From Paraburkholderia aspalathi (GTDB lineage Bacteria > Pseudomonadota > Gammaproteobacteria > Burkholderiales > Burkholderiaceae), in the NCBI RefSeq assembly GCF_900116445.1, contig NZ_FPBH01000002.1, positions 434,001-498,000 of the forward strand: DNA of 64,000 bases, in the 5' to 3' direction. Numbering within the stretch: the first letter of the stretch is position 1; the number at the start of each line of letters is the position of its first letter. Made by a program: the position numbers and the translations under genes. The notes beneath the pieces were generated by a model. The model did not search any database. It was not told where the DNA came from and worked only from the letters and a program-made list of their open reading frames with translations. Shown in pieces: positions 50,581 through 61,342 of the stretch.

Positions 50581-51677
50581 TGTGGCCGTTGCGCAAGGCG
50601 CTTCTTACCGTCACCACCACCATCGCCATCGGCGTCGCGCTCACATTCGCGATGCCGGTTGCGCATGCTGCAGCGTCCTCCGCGACGCCTGAGACACCAG
50701 GAGCCTCATACCAAAGCCCTGTGCCGACAGCGGATCGCCGCGGCACTGAGCAGACGCTGCTGACTTTTCCGGAGTGGTATCTCGTGCACAGCCCGGCGGA
50801 ATACGCGCGAATCGTGCAACACGAACCGTCGCACGATTTTCCGTTTCTGGATCAGATCGGCCAACTCTGGTCGAGTTATGCGACCGTCACGCGTGAGCAG
50901 ATGCATGACAACTATCCGCTCAATCCCGGTTACCACGTGATGATCTGGGTGATCGCATCGAGTACGACCGTGGAGTATGCGCTGCGCTCCCTCTACGAAA
51001 ATACGGTGGGTCGTGCGAGCTGGCTGCTCGGCGGGAAAAAGCTGACCGATGAAGACCGCTATGGCGCCCAAGCGGCTCAGGAGTACGTGGACTTCATCCG
51101 TCAGGAGCCCTGGTACCTGTTCGATTTCGGCGCCCGCCTTCGCCATCTCTGGAGCGATGTCCCGATGTGGGGACCGGATCTCATACGCAAATGGGAACGC
51201 CGCTACGCGCTGACCACCGAATACGCGATCAAGGCCGTGTACGGAAAACTGATCGAGAAGGCGACGCGGGCCACCTACACACCGGCCCTGATGACGACTG
51301 ACGTGGTCGTCGACCGCCTGCCCGACGGGTGGTCAGCGCCGGCTCACGTCAGCGTGCTTGCCCGTCTGCCGGACGGTCGGGCGTTGCTTGCGTTGCCGCG
51401 CTATTTCGACTTCAGGCTTGCGGCGACAGCGCTTGCGCAACAGGGCATTCATCTCACCGACATCGCCGGCAACATGTCAGTCATTCTGGTCACGGTGTGG
51501 GCGAAAGACGACGCCCCGTTGCCCGCCGGTAGCGGCCGCATATTGTTCGAACAGCCGCTGGCAATGCCGGCCCATACCCGACGCGTCGCGTTGTTGATGC
51601 CGGTTCGGGACCTATCCGATTTTCTGGCGGCAGCCGAAAAAAATGGCCTGGTAACGGAGCACGTGTACGACTATTGA
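50577..51677 (+). CDS. Secreted protein of unknown function
   Basis: 366 residues. The signal peptide MMWPLRKALLTVTTTIAIGVALTFAMPVAHA precedes a mature part with many aromatic residues: LLTFPEWYLVHSPAEYARIV, HVMIWVIASSTTVEYALRSLYE and WYLFDFGARLRHLWSDVPMW. No catalytic motif is recognised. The start overlaps the fusion gene stop (ATGA), so it is translationally coupled. The hydrophobic VMIWVIASSTTVEYALR may insert in a membrane. It should act in the periplasm, possibly on the same lipid or sugar as the fusion enzyme. Confidence 0.75.
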   Translation: MMWPLRKALLTVTTTIAIGVALTFAMPVAHAAASSATPETPGASYQSPVPTADRRGTEQTLLTFPEWYLVHSPAEYARIVQHEPSHDFPFLDQIGQLWSSYATVTREQMHDNYPLNPGYHVMIWVIASSTTVEYALRSLYENTVGRASWLLGGKKLTDEDRYGAQAAQEYVDFIRQEPWYLFDFGARLRHLWSDVPMWGPDLIRKWERRYALTTEYAIKAVYGKLIEKATRATYTPALMTTDVVVDRLPDGWSAPAHVSVLARLPDGRALLALPRYFDFRLAATALAQQGIHLTDIAGNMSVILVTVWAKDDAPLPAGSGRILFEQPLAMPAHTRRVALLMPVRDLSDFLAAAEKNGLVTEHVYDY

Positions 51678-51761
51678 ATCGGCAGAGTGTGCGGAGCGTC
51701 TGCTGGAAGCGGGCAAGCCTGACCGACGCTCTATAGCGCACACGATGCAAAGCACCTTCTG

Positions 51762-52235
51762 TTAATCCGCCGTCCCTTGATAAGCGGCCTTCAGCGCTGC
51801 AGCGTCGAACTTCACCATTTTCATCATGGCCTGAGCGACACGCCCTGCCTTTACCGGATCGGGGTCAGCCATCATCCTGATGAGATCGCCTGGAACGATC
51901 TGCCATGAGACGCCAAAGCGGTCTTTCAGCCACCCGCACGCCTCAGGCGAACCGCCACCCTCAAGAAACGCATTCCAGTAGCGGTCGACTTCTGCCTGAT
52001 CGGCACAGTCGACCATGAGGGATATCGCGTGGTTGAACGGATCGCCCCCGCTAGAGGTCATGGCAATGAAGGGCTGCCCAAAGAGAACAAATTCGACCAT
52101 CTTCGTGGAACCGGCGGCCGGTACCGGTGTAACCCGATTGATGCGCGAGTCCGGAAAAATACTCGCATAGAAAGCAGCCGCCTCCTCAGCCTGATCGGAA
52201 TACCAAAGAAATGGCGTGATCTTTTGAATCGTCAT
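51762..52235 (-). CDS. VOC-fold PhnB/3-dmu-9_3-mt family protein
   Basis: 157 residues. ITPFLWYSDQAEEAAAFYASIF opens a glyoxalase/bleomycin-resistance (VOC) fold; RINRVTPVPAAGSTKMVEFVLFGQ and the repeated GGSPEACGWLKDRFGVSWQIVP are typical of PhnB-like proteins. The start at 52235 follows AGGAG. Function unknown; such proteins are common near catabolic genes. Monocistronic on the minus strand, next to dgdR. Confidence 0.82.
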   Translation of the reverse strand: MTIQKITPFLWYSDQAEEAAAFYASIFPDSRINRVTPVPAAGSTKMVEFVLFGQPFIAMTSSGGDPFNHAISLMVDCADQAEVDRYWNAFLEGGGSPEACGWLKDRFGVSWQIVPGDLIRMMADPDPVKAGRVAQAMMKMVKFDAAALKAAYQGTAD

Positions 52236-52359
52236 GGCAAATCTCCTGTCAGTGGTGGCTGAATGCGGAGTTAAGCCGCATGCTGCCATTGAGACGACGA
52301 AGGAAGACTATCAAAATCGACATGCCGGGAAGAAAAATATCACTTCTTACCCGCTGCGA

Positions 52360-53217
52360 TTACAGCAACGGCAACGTCAGCCTGATGTGCTCCGCGAATA
52401 CCGTAATCAGATGGGCAGGACGCTCCCGCTCGAACTTCAGCGTAATGCCAACGGTCGGCAGGGATGGAAGCGCCGGATCCCCATTGAGTATGCAGAGATC
52501 CGGGGGCACTGCCGTCTGTGTGATAACGGCAACGGCCTGCCCCGAGCGGACCAGGGCCGTCAGACCGGCAAGACTGCTGCTCGCATAGGCGATGCGGTAA
52601 GCCCTGCCCGCGCGTTGCAGCGCTTCACAGGCTGCAACATGGTCGAGCGTGTCAGGATCGGAAACCGCCAGCGGCAAGGGGTCGAAGTGCGCGGAATCCA
52701 GTCCCGGATAACCAACCCAGACCAGTGGTTCGCGGCGAATGATGTCGTCATTCGCCGCGTCGTCCGGCAGCGAGATCATCGCAAGGTCCAGCGCATGCAT
52801 CTCCAGTTGTTCGAGCAATCGGGGGGTCGGGGCGCACATGACTTCCACCAGGGCATGCGGGTGCTGGCTCGAGAACTGGCGCAGCAAATGCGGCAGGAAA
52901 ACCGCAGCGTAGTCATCCGGGCAGCCGAAGCGGATCGTCCCCGACAGCCCTTTACCGGACAGATCAGCCATCGCCTCGTCATGCAGCCGCAGGATGCGTT
53001 GGGCATGGATCAGCAGGCGTTCGCCGGGATTGGTCAGCACCACCCCTCGCCCCGTGCGCTGGAACAGCGGCTGATCGACGATTTCTTCGAGGCGCTTCAT
53101 CTGCTGACTCAGCGCAGACTGGGTTCGGCCGATCCGGTTGGCCGCACGGCTAAGCGCCCGGACTTCGGCGATGACAGTGAACGAACGCAGCAGATCAATT
53201 TCCAGGGAAAGACTCAA
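52360..53217 (-). CDS. dgdR: DgdR, LysR-type regulator of dialkylglycine decarboxylase
   Basis: 285 residues. The winged helix (LDLLRSFTVIAEVRALSRAA and IGRTQSALSQQMKRLE) is followed by an effector domain. It is divergent from dgdA, with 105 bp between starts, the same order as in Burkholderia cepacia, where DgdR represses dgdA and is relieved by 2-methylalanine. The identification rests on context as well as the LysR fold, because I cannot align the sequence to the published DgdR. Confidence 0.8.
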   Translation of the reverse strand: MSLSLEIDLLRSFTVIAEVRALSRAANRIGRTQSALSQQMKRLEEIVDQPLFQRTGRGVVLTNPGERLLIHAQRILRLHDEAMADLSGKGLSGTIRFGCPDDYAAVFLPHLLRQFSSQHPHALVEVMCAPTPRLLEQLEMHALDLAMISLPDDAANDDIIRREPLVWVGYPGLDSAHFDPLPLAVSDPDTLDHVAACEALQRAGRAYRIAYASSSLAGLTALVRSGQAVAVITQTAVPPDLCILNGDPALPSLPTVGITLKFERERPAHLITVFAEHIRLTLPLL

Positions 53218-54624
<1,407 letters not shown>

Positions 54625-54775
54625 TCACATGTGTTGACACGCGTTCCAATTGCAAAGAAACTTGACCCCATGCTGACGCTAAACCTCTTCTCCTTCGCGT
54701 TTCAATGCCACATGGCAGTCCGTTCGGGCATGCCATCGGAGGCCAACGCGCGTTAGATAAGCAGGAACGCAGCTC

Positions 54776-54811
54776 AAAGGCCTCGCCGACAATACGGTTG
54801 AGGCCTTTTTT
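54776..54811 (+). terminator. Rho-independent terminator downstream of dgdA
   Basis: AAAGGCCTC (54776-54784) pairs with GAGGCCTTT (54800-54808), loop 15, followed by TTT. The stem is perfect over nine pairs. It lies about 150 bp after dgdA; the 150 bp between (54625-54775) hold no recognised gene. Confidence 0.7.
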
Positions 54812-54854
54812 GTTTGTGGCGTCTCCGTGATCGGCATCACCAGCGGAGATGAAC

Positions 54855-55256
54855 ATGGACGAAAGAAGCCCAAAGTTGGCCCCATCCGGCTTGCCTGCAA
54901 TCGACGATTGCAGCAAAGACCGCGTGGCAAGTACTGCGATCTACCCAACCCGGGGCCCTATGTCGGCAACGCGTTGGGAAACGACCGGCGAATGGCACGA
55001 TAGCGGATGCGATGCACGTATTCGCTTCGCCCGGATGTTGTACCCATACGAGTACTGGAATCTTCCGATGCAGGAAGGCCACTTCGGCCGGCCGGTCATT
55101 TCGATGATTTCAGAGGATGACCCGCCGACAACGACAGGGCCACCGTTCCTCGACATTCTTGCGACTGTGGGCCGTTTGTGGCGGCTGGCGACTCGCAGGG
55201 CACACGCCATCGGGAGAGCCACCTCTGCGCTCTTCGGCAAGCAGTCGCAGGATTGA
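54855..55256 (+). CDS. Hypothetical protein
   Basis: 133 residues, no recognised family. The middle segment GHFGRPVISMISEDDPPTTTG and C-terminal basic helix ATRRAHAIGRATSALFGKQ are notable. There is no signal peptide or membrane segment. The start at 54855 follows GGAG six bases upstream. Its position after a terminator, codon usage resembling neighbours and a good Shine-Dalgarno favour a real gene, but a small one of doubtful function. Confidence 0.5.
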   Translation: MDERSPKLAPSGLPAIDDCSKDRVASTAIYPTRGPMSATRWETTGEWHDSGCDARIRFARMLYPYEYWNLPMQEGHFGRPVISMISEDDPPTTTGPPFLDILATVGRLWRLATRRAHAIGRATSALFGKQSQD

Positions 55257-55318
55257 CTAACGTGTTGACGTTCCGCGCGACAGTGCTGCGCTGTCGCGCG
55301 GAACCTCATCCGCAAAGC

Positions 55319-56416
55319 TCAGTTGCCGTTTGATCCCTCGAACTCAACGATCTCGATCCAGTTCGCGCCCTTACCCACAGGGTACTGTCCAATCAAAGCC
55401 AGCGCGCCGGAGTCGCGATCAATGCGGTAAGCGCTCATGTTTGACGACAGCTGTCCGACTGCAAGCAGATACTTGCCCGACGGATCGATATTGAATCCGC
55501 GCGGCTGCTTTTCTGTCTGGTACGTGCCGATGCGCGTCAATTCACCTGATTTCGCGCTCACCCGATAAACAGCTAGCGTGTTGGACGTCCGTTCAGAGGC
55601 GTACAGGAAACGCCCGTCTGGTGTGACGTGCACATCCGCACCCCAAGGCTTGTCGCCGGAAAAATTGGGCGGCAGGATGGAAATGGTCTGAATGGGTTTG
55701 ACTTTGTCATGCGTGCCATCGAAGGCGAGCACATGCAGTTTGCCATCGAGCTCATCGATCAGATAGACAAAACGATGATCCGGCGAGAACACAAAGTGAC
55801 GCGGCCCCGACTTCGGAGGCAACGAATAGGCGGGCGCGGCGTCTTCGGTCAACTGACCGTTCGACGCATCGAATTTCAGACGCAACCAAGCATCCGAGCC
55901 GAGTACCGATGCGAAGACATAACGATTGTCGGGCGCATTGCGGATGGCGTGAGCCATTGGGCCGGTTTTGACGGTTTGCTGGACATCACCCGCCACGCCA
56001 TCTGCGGCGATACGGTTCACCGCCAGAAGGTTGCCGCCATACGACGCGGAAAAGAGGTAGCGGCCGCTCGCATCCGTCGAAACGTAGGCCATGCTCTCCG
56101 CAAGCGGCGCCCTGCCCAGTTCGATCAACCGGCCGTCGAGCGGATTGACCGCGAAGCTCACCACGCTATACGGCTTGGAGCGTAACCCGGCATAGAGCCG
56201 GAGATGGTCCGGCGAAAGCGCCATCGGCATGACGGTGCCACCAACCGGTACTGTCTCGACTGCGGCGAGTGAGCCGCTCGATTTGTCGAGGCTGAAGACA
56301 GAGATGTCCTGGCTGTCCGCATTCGATACGTAGGCATACGTAGCAGCCTGCGATACGCCCGATCCCAAAGCACCCGCAAACAGAACTGCTGCGACCAGGG
56401 TGGCCCTAACGCTCAT
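55319..56416 (-). CDS. Periplasmic beta-propeller lactonase (Pgl/YbhE family)
   Basis: 365 residues. The signal peptide MSVRATLVAAVLFAGALGSGVSQA is followed by a seven-bladed propeller with repeats such as YAYVSNADSQDISVFSLDKSSG, GARYLFSASYGG-like, RHFVFSPDHRFVYLIDELDG and DVHVTPDGRFLYASERTSNT. The best-known family member is 6-phosphogluconolactonase, which is cytosolic; here the exported form suggests a periplasmic sugar lactonase. The start at 56416 follows GGAG. Confidence 0.83.
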   Translation of the reverse strand: MSVRATLVAAVLFAGALGSGVSQAATYAYVSNADSQDISVFSLDKSSGSLAAVETVPVGGTVMPMALSPDHLRLYAGLRSKPYSVVSFAVNPLDGRLIELGRAPLAESMAYVSTDASGRYLFSASYGGNLLAVNRIAADGVAGDVQQTVKTGPMAHAIRNAPDNRYVFASVLGSDAWLRLKFDASNGQLTEDAAPAYSLPPKSGPRHFVFSPDHRFVYLIDELDGKLHVLAFDGTHDKVKPIQTISILPPNFSGDKPWGADVHVTPDGRFLYASERTSNTLAVYRVSAKSGELTRIGTYQTEKQPRGFNIDPSGKYLLAVGQLSSNMSAYRIDRDSGALALIGQYPVGKGANWIEIVEFEGSNGN

Positions 56417-56559
56417 CGTGACACTCCGTTGAAATGGTTGAATATGAACATCCAGCATCGGCCGCCTCAGTCTTTTCGAAAAAATTTCGGCGGCCGATGG
56501 CAACGCATTGCCGCCCCGGCACATGCGCGACCAATGCTTTTACTGGATATGGATGCGGG

Positions 56560-58116
56560 TCAAGCCCGATTGAGGCGGAATGCGGAAACAGCATCCGTCA
56601 TCGCTTGCGCCTGCTGCTCAAGTGCGCTCGCGGCGGCGGCGGCCTCCTCGACTAGCGCGGCGTTCTGCTGCGTTACCCGGTCCATCTGGCTGACGGCCTG
56701 CCCGACCTGCTCGATGCCGGAGCTCTGCTCAACTGTCGCTGAGGTAATCTCGGCCATGATGGTGGCAACGCCTTGCACCGCGCCAACAATCTCACCCATG
56801 GTCTGCCCGGCCTGAACAACGAGTTCATTGCCATCGCGGATATCGTTGACGGACGCGGCGATCAGCGTTTTGATCTCCTGTGCCGCGGCAGCGCTGCGCT
56901 GCGCGAGCGTGCGCACCTCGCCGGCGACAACCGCAAAACCGCGGCCCTGCTCCCCTGCTCGCGCGGATTCGACCGCCGCGTTCAAGGCCAGAATGTTGGT
57001 TTGAAATGCGATGCTGTTGATCATCCCCGTGATCTCGGCAATCTTGTTCGAACTGGCCGTGATTGCCGTCATCGTTTGCACAGCCTGCTGCACGACGTTG
57101 CCACCGCGCTGCGCAACGTCCGCCGCGTTGGCGGCGAGCTTGCTCGCCTGGCGGGCATGGTCGGCGTTCTGTTTGACAGTCGAGGTCAGCTCTTCCATGC
57201 TGGCCGCCGTTTCTTCGAGCGATGCAGACTGCTGCTCGGTTCTACTCGACAAATCGAGGTTACCAGCAGCGATCTCACGCGCACCACCGTGGATGGCTTC
57301 ACAGTTCACGCGCACATTCGACACTGTCTTCGCGAGGCCCGTCTGCATCTGCGACATCGCTGTAAACAGCTGCCCCAGCTCGCTCCTGCCGCCTTCCGGA
57401 ATCGATACGGTCAGGTCGCTTCCTGCGATACGGTTGAGCAACTCAGAGGCAACCTGCAGCGGACGGACCACGATCTTGCGCAAAGCGAAATGCGCGGCGA
57501 CGATCAATGCAAGGGCCAGCGCCACGCCCGCCGCCACCATCGTGACGACCCATGTGTATTCACGATCACCTTGCGCGGCGGAATCCTGGGCAAGTGCTTC
57601 AGCGAGCTTCTGGAACTTCTCGACATTGGCCGAATAGGCGATGCCGGCCTGCGTGATGTCTTTGTCGTTGATCGATACGTATGCATTTGTATCGCCCCGC
57701 TGCAAGGCGTCGAACGCAGCATGCAGAATCGTGGCCAACGTATTGGAGGAATCGAAAAGTTTTTGCTTCAGCTCGTCGTCCTGGCCCGCAAATTTATCGG
57801 CATCACGAAACATCTTGGTTTCGCGGTCCGCACGCTCCAACGTCGTGGCGGCACTTTTGAGCGCCGAGTCGCGGGTCGCTTCGTCATTGCGCTCTTTCAA
57901 TGCGGAATACGCACGCGTCAGCGCGGCGCGGGTGCGTGTGGAGTCTTTATAGGCATCGTTGACCAGCACTTCCTGACTGGCGATATCGTGCAGACGCCGA
58001 GCGTTGTCGTTAGAACGGCCAAGCGCCAGCACCCCCACTACGCCGCCGATCAGAATCATGCCCGCGAAAAGCACGAGAACGGCAAGGAGACTGTTTCTTA
58101 TTGTGAGATTACGCAT
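56560..58116 (-). CDS. Methyl-accepting chemotaxis protein (Tar-like)
   Basis: 518 residues. TM1 at 10-33, a four-helix periplasmic ligand domain of the TarH type at 34-185, TM2 at 188-210, HAMP at 211-265, and a cytoplasmic signalling domain with the hairpin tip ITGMINSIAFQTNILALNAA and AGEQGRGFAVVAGEVRTLAQ. It ends without the NWETF methyltransferase tether. Senses an extracellular ligand and signals to CheA. No other che gene is in the window. Confidence 0.92.
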   Translation of the reverse strand: MRNLTIRNSLLAVLVLFAGMILIGGVVGVLALGRSNDNARRLHDIASQEVLVNDAYKDSTRTRAALTRAYSALKERNDEATRDSALKSAATTLERADRETKMFRDADKFAGQDDELKQKLFDSSNTLATILHAAFDALQRGDTNAYVSINDKDITQAGIAYSANVEKFQKLAEALAQDSAAQGDREYTWVVTMVAAGVALALALIVAAHFALRKIVVRPLQVASELLNRIAGSDLTVSIPEGGRSELGQLFTAMSQMQTGLAKTVSNVRVNCEAIHGGAREIAAGNLDLSSRTEQQSASLEETAASMEELTSTVKQNADHARQASKLAANAADVAQRGGNVVQQAVQTMTAITASSNKIAEITGMINSIAFQTNILALNAAVESARAGEQGRGFAVVAGEVRTLAQRSAAAAQEIKTLIAASVNDIRDGNELVVQAGQTMGEIVGAVQGVATIMAEITSATVEQSSGIEQVGQAVSQMDRVTQQNAALVEEAAAAASALEQQAQAMTDAVSAFRLNRA

Positions 58117-58549
58117 GCCTACCGATCCAGTTAACCATTGTTCGTTTGTTTACGACATAAACAACGCAAAACCTGAGCCGTCGATCTCGCAAGATTGCCG
58201 TACAGACCGCTGCGCCGCGTGACGTCGTGCGGATCCATTTCGAGATACGTCATCATACAAGATGAATTGACCCTTTGTAGAAATTCTTTAATGCGTATTC
58301 ACCCAAATTTTCCCCTTTCGCTAAATTTCAATTCCTTTCAGCGCGATAGCAGCCGAGATCCAATTTATAAGACGTCATATATCTGTCAGGCCTCCCGCGA
58401 TCACCGATATCGCAAACGAAGCGACGCGCCCACGCACTCATTATCTTTACAGCCAAGACGCCGAAGCTGGTTGCACTGCTCAGCGCAGTCTGACGAACAT
58501 TGACCGTCATCGACATTGCGTCGCCCAGCAAACTGCGTCGAAATGTTAT
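58117..58549. other. Long intergenic region, no gene recognised
   Basis: 433 bp between the chemoreceptor and tetR. It must hold both divergent promoters. The minus frame at 58328-58531 encodes 67 residues resembling nothing known, and no RNA gene, sigma-28 promoter or repeat is evident by eye. Confidence 0.5.
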
Positions 58550-58563
58550 ATGATGATCATCAT
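58550..58563. promoter_or_regulatory. TetR operator overlapping its own start codon
   Basis: ATGATGATCATCAT is a perfect 14-bp palindrome; the last AT is the start of the probable initiation codon of tetR. A related palindrome precedes the SDR gene. Repressor binding here would block tetR transcription directly. Confidence 0.55.
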
Positions 58564-59158
58564 GAAAACGCCATCAATCAATCGCAAGGCTGCCAGCCGC
58601 AAAGAAATCACGCACGAGCGCATCGTCGAAGTTGCCGCGCGCGCGATCCGGCGCAGCGGGTACGACGGCACAGGCGTGGCCGACATCATGAAGGAGGCTG
58701 GCCTTACTCATGGTGGCTTCTACGCCCACTTCCCATCGCGCGAGGTGCTGCTTGCCGAAGCGGCTGACCGCGCCGGTGCTGAAGCCGTTGCCCTGTCGGA
58801 ACATATCGCCGCCTCGGTCCCGCCAGAGGATGCATTGCCGTCGATGGTGCGCGCCTATCTGTCGAAGGAGCATTGCGAAGACATAGAGAATGGCTGCCCG
58901 GTCTCCGCCCTTGGTTCCGAGATGCCGCGCCAGGCGCCGGTCGTGCGGCGCGCAGCCACCCGCCGCATCAAGGAGATGATCGATGTCATTGCGCGCCAGT
59001 TGCCCGATTGGGGTCAGCCGGGCGCGCACGAGCAGGCGCTTGTCACGGCGGCCACCATGGTTGGCACCATGGTGCTGGCGCGCGCCGTCGACGACCCGAA
59101 GCTGTCGGAAGATTTTCTTGAAGCCGCATTGAAAAAACTCACGCCGACTGACGCGTAA
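58562..59158 (+). CDS. TetR-family transcriptional repressor
   Basis: 198 residues. The N-terminal helix-turn-helix contains RIVEVAARAIRRSGYDGTGV and DIMKEAGLTHGGFYAHFPSRE, the TetR signature. C-terminal ligand domain begins near residue 70 (a TetR_C_16-like NQACGPC-type core is seen at CEDIENGCPVSALGSEMPRQ). The start at 58562 follows overlapping ATG codons and is the one least affected by the operator. It precedes an SDR and an MDR gene likely controlled by it. Confidence 0.87.
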   Translation: MKTPSINRKAASRKEITHERIVEVAARAIRRSGYDGTGVADIMKEAGLTHGGFYAHFPSREVLLAEAADRAGAEAVALSEHIAASVPPEDALPSMVRAYLSKEHCEDIENGCPVSALGSEMPRQAPVVRRAATRRIKEMIDVIARQLPDWGQPGAHEQALVTAATMVGTMVLARAVDDPKLSEDFLEAALKKLTPTDA

Positions 59159-59192
59159 ATCCACCGGCCCGGTGTCGGTTTTTGTTGGATCG

Positions 59193-59216
59193 AAAATATG
59201 ATTAACATCATATTTT
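59193..59216. promoter_or_regulatory. TetR operator before the SDR gene
   Basis: AAAATATGAT and ATCATATTTT with TAAC between: a perfect 10-4-10 palindrome 59 bp before the SDR start. It shares ATGAT/ATCAT half-sites with the tetR-internal palindrome. Confidence 0.65.
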
Positions 59217-59274
59217 AGCAAGATGAACACTCACGCAAGCACCTGAAGACATCCCTCAATATCGGAAGGACATC

Positions 59275-60084
59275 ATGGAAACTGGAATAGCGCTCGTGAC
59301 TGGCGCCTCGTCAGGAATCGGCGAAGCCACCGCCAAGCGGCTCGCGAAGGCTGGATACAAGGTCTACGGCACCAGCCGGCGCGGCGCACAGGCCGGCCAG
59401 CGGACGTTCGGGATGCTGCCACTGGACGTGACTAGCGATGAGTCCGTCGACGCTGCCGTCAAGGAAGTACTGCGTCTGCACGGCCGCATCGACCTGCTGG
59501 TGAACAACGCTGGTTTCGGCGTGGCCCCTGCCGCTGCGGAAGAGAGTTCGCTTGACCAGGCTCGTGCGATCTTCGATACGAACTTCTTCGGGATCGTCCG
59601 CATGACGCGCGCCGTGCTGCCCCATATGCGGCAACAAGGCAGCGGCCGCATCATCAATATTGGTTCGGTGCTGGGCTTCTTGCCGATGCCCTATATGGCG
59701 CTGTATTCCGCCACCAAGCATGCGGTCGCGGGCTATTCGGAATCGCTCGATCATGAGTTGCGCACGATGGGCATCCGGGTCTCCGTCATTGAGCCCGCCT
59801 ACATCAAGACGCCTTTCGACGCGAACTTCATGGAGCCGGACGTTCCCCTCGACGACTACCTTGAGATACGCACGGCCATCGCGAGGCGTGTGAAGGAGGT
59901 TGTCGAGAGCGCTGACGGTCCGGAGGTCGTGGCCGAGACCGTACTGCAGGCCGCCATCGCGGCTCGCCCGAAACTTCGCTATACAGCCGGTGGACTCGCC
60001 GCTCGTCTGCGATTGCTGCGCAGGTTTGCGCCCGCCGGCCTTGTGGATGCAGGTATTCGCAAAGACCTGCGACTTCAAACTTGA
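59275..60084 (+). CDS. Short-chain dehydrogenase/reductase
   Basis: 269 residues. NAD(P) binding in VTGASSGIGEATAKRLAKAG, NAG motif in DLLVNNAGFGVAP, catalytic S in NIGSVLGFLPMP and Y-x3-K in YSATKHAVAG. It is of the classical SDR type, close to oxidoreductases with a long C-terminal tail (from residue 235) found in Burkholderiales. Substrate unknown; an aldehyde or ketone is expected. Followed 90 bp later by the MDR gene. Confidence 0.88.
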   Translation: METGIALVTGASSGIGEATAKRLAKAGYKVYGTSRRGAQAGQRTFGMLPLDVTSDESVDAAVKEVLRLHGRIDLLVNNAGFGVAPAAAEESSLDQARAIFDTNFFGIVRMTRAVLPHMRQQGSGRIINIGSVLGFLPMPYMALYSATKHAVAGYSESLDHELRTMGIRVSVIEPAYIKTPFDANFMEPDVPLDDYLEIRTAIARRVKEVVESADGPEVVAETVLQAAIAARPKLRYTAGGLAARLRLLRRFAPAGLVDAGIRKDLRLQT

Positions 60085-60174
60085 ACGGCATGACTGCGTT
60101 GCGATCGATCTGGAACGCTGCATCCCTTACTCCCCGCGAAGCACTCTGACTCAACGAGAAACGTACAAGGAAAC

Positions 60175-61179
60175 ATGATGAAAGCTTTTGTTGTCGATCG
60201 ATACGGACGCAAGAATGACTTGCGAGCCGGCGAAATGCCGGTCCCGGAGCTGCGCGAGGACGACGTATTGATCCGGATTCACGCCGCGGGCGTGAATCCG
60301 CTCGATGCCAAAATCCGGGACGGCGAGTTCAAGCTTATTCTGCCTTATCGTTTGCCGCTGATTCTGGGTAACGATCTGTCCGGGGTGGTCGTCCGCGTTG
60401 GACCGCGCGTTCGGCAACTCAAACCAGGCGATGAGGTCTATGCGCGACCGCGCAAAGATCGCATTGGCACCTTCGCGGAATTCATTGCCGTCAAAGAAGA
60501 CGGCGTGGCGTTGAAGCCAGAATCACTCTCCATGGAAGAAGCAGCGTCGATCCCGCTGGTAGGCTTGACCGCGTGGCAGGCGCTAATCGAAAAAGGACAA
60601 CTCAAGAAAGGGCAGAAAGTGCTGATCCATGCAGGCTCCGGCGGCGTCGGCACATTTGCCATTCAACTGGCGAAACATGTCGGCGCAACTGTCGCAACGA
60701 CAACGAGCGCGCGCAATGCTGAACTGGTGAAGCAACTCGGTGCGGATATCGTCATCGATTACAAAAAAGACGATTTTGCCGACATCCTGAAAGGCTACGA
60801 TCTCGTGCTCGACACGCAGGGCGGCGATACGCTCAAGAAGTCACTGCGCGTGCTCAAACCAGGTGGCAAACTCATCGGAATCGCGGGACCGCCCGATCCC
60901 GACTTTGCCAAAGACATGGGCGCTTCGTGGTTCCTGAAAACGGTGATGCGTCTTTTGAGCTATCGCATCCGGAAAACTGCAAAACGTCATGACGTCAGCT
61001 ATTCATTTGTGTTCATGCGCGCCAGCGGAGACCAACTGGGCCGGATCGCTGCACTGATCGATGCAGGGTCCATACGGCCGGTGATCGATCGGATCTTCCC
61101 GTTTGCGGCCACCAATGAGGCCTTGGCTTACGTCGAAACCGGGCGTGTAAAGGGTAAGGTTGTCATCAAGATCCAATAG
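60175..61179 (+). CDS. NADP-dependent MDR oxidoreductase (quinone-oxidoreductase type)
   Basis: 334 residues. AGVNPLDAKIRDGEFKLILP and LGNDLSGVVVRVGPRVRQLK belong to the AST1-like/zinc-lacking quinone oxidoreductase group; LIHAGSGGVGTFAIQLAKHV binds NADPH. No zinc-ligand cysteines. With the SDR it may detoxify reactive carbonyls or quinones under TetR control. The start ATG 60175 or 60178 follows AAGGAAAC. Confidence 0.87.
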   Translation: MMKAFVVDRYGRKNDLRAGEMPVPELREDDVLIRIHAAGVNPLDAKIRDGEFKLILPYRLPLILGNDLSGVVVRVGPRVRQLKPGDEVYARPRKDRIGTFAEFIAVKEDGVALKPESLSMEEAASIPLVGLTAWQALIEKGQLKKGQKVLIHAGSGGVGTFAIQLAKHVGATVATTTSARNAELVKQLGADIVIDYKKDDFADILKGYDLVLDTQGGDTLKKSLRVLKPGGKLIGIAGPPDPDFAKDMGASWFLKTVMRLLSYRIRKTAKRHDVSYSFVFMRASGDQLGRIAALIDAGSIRPVIDRIFPFAATNEALAYVETGRVKGKVVIKIQ

Positions 61180-61342
61180 AAGGCTTGGACCGGCCGCGGG
61201 CCATTGCCCGCGAGATGCTGGATAGACTGTTTTAAGAAGCGACAAGAAAAAAAACGGCCCCGGAATCCCGAAACATCCTCCACATGCCATCCAGTGGCAT
61301 GATAGTGGCCTCGCTTCTCAATCCACCAGCTCTCTCCCGAAC

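Noticed and set aside
56773..58134. 453-codon plus-strand frame opposite the chemoreceptor
   Set aside because: Exact antisense of a clear chemoreceptor with conserved hairpin tip.
59161..59186. Stem CACCGG/CCGGTG with a T run after tetR as a terminator
   Set aside because: The loop would be one base and the T run is separated from the stem by GTCGG-like bases, so the evidence is too weak to list.
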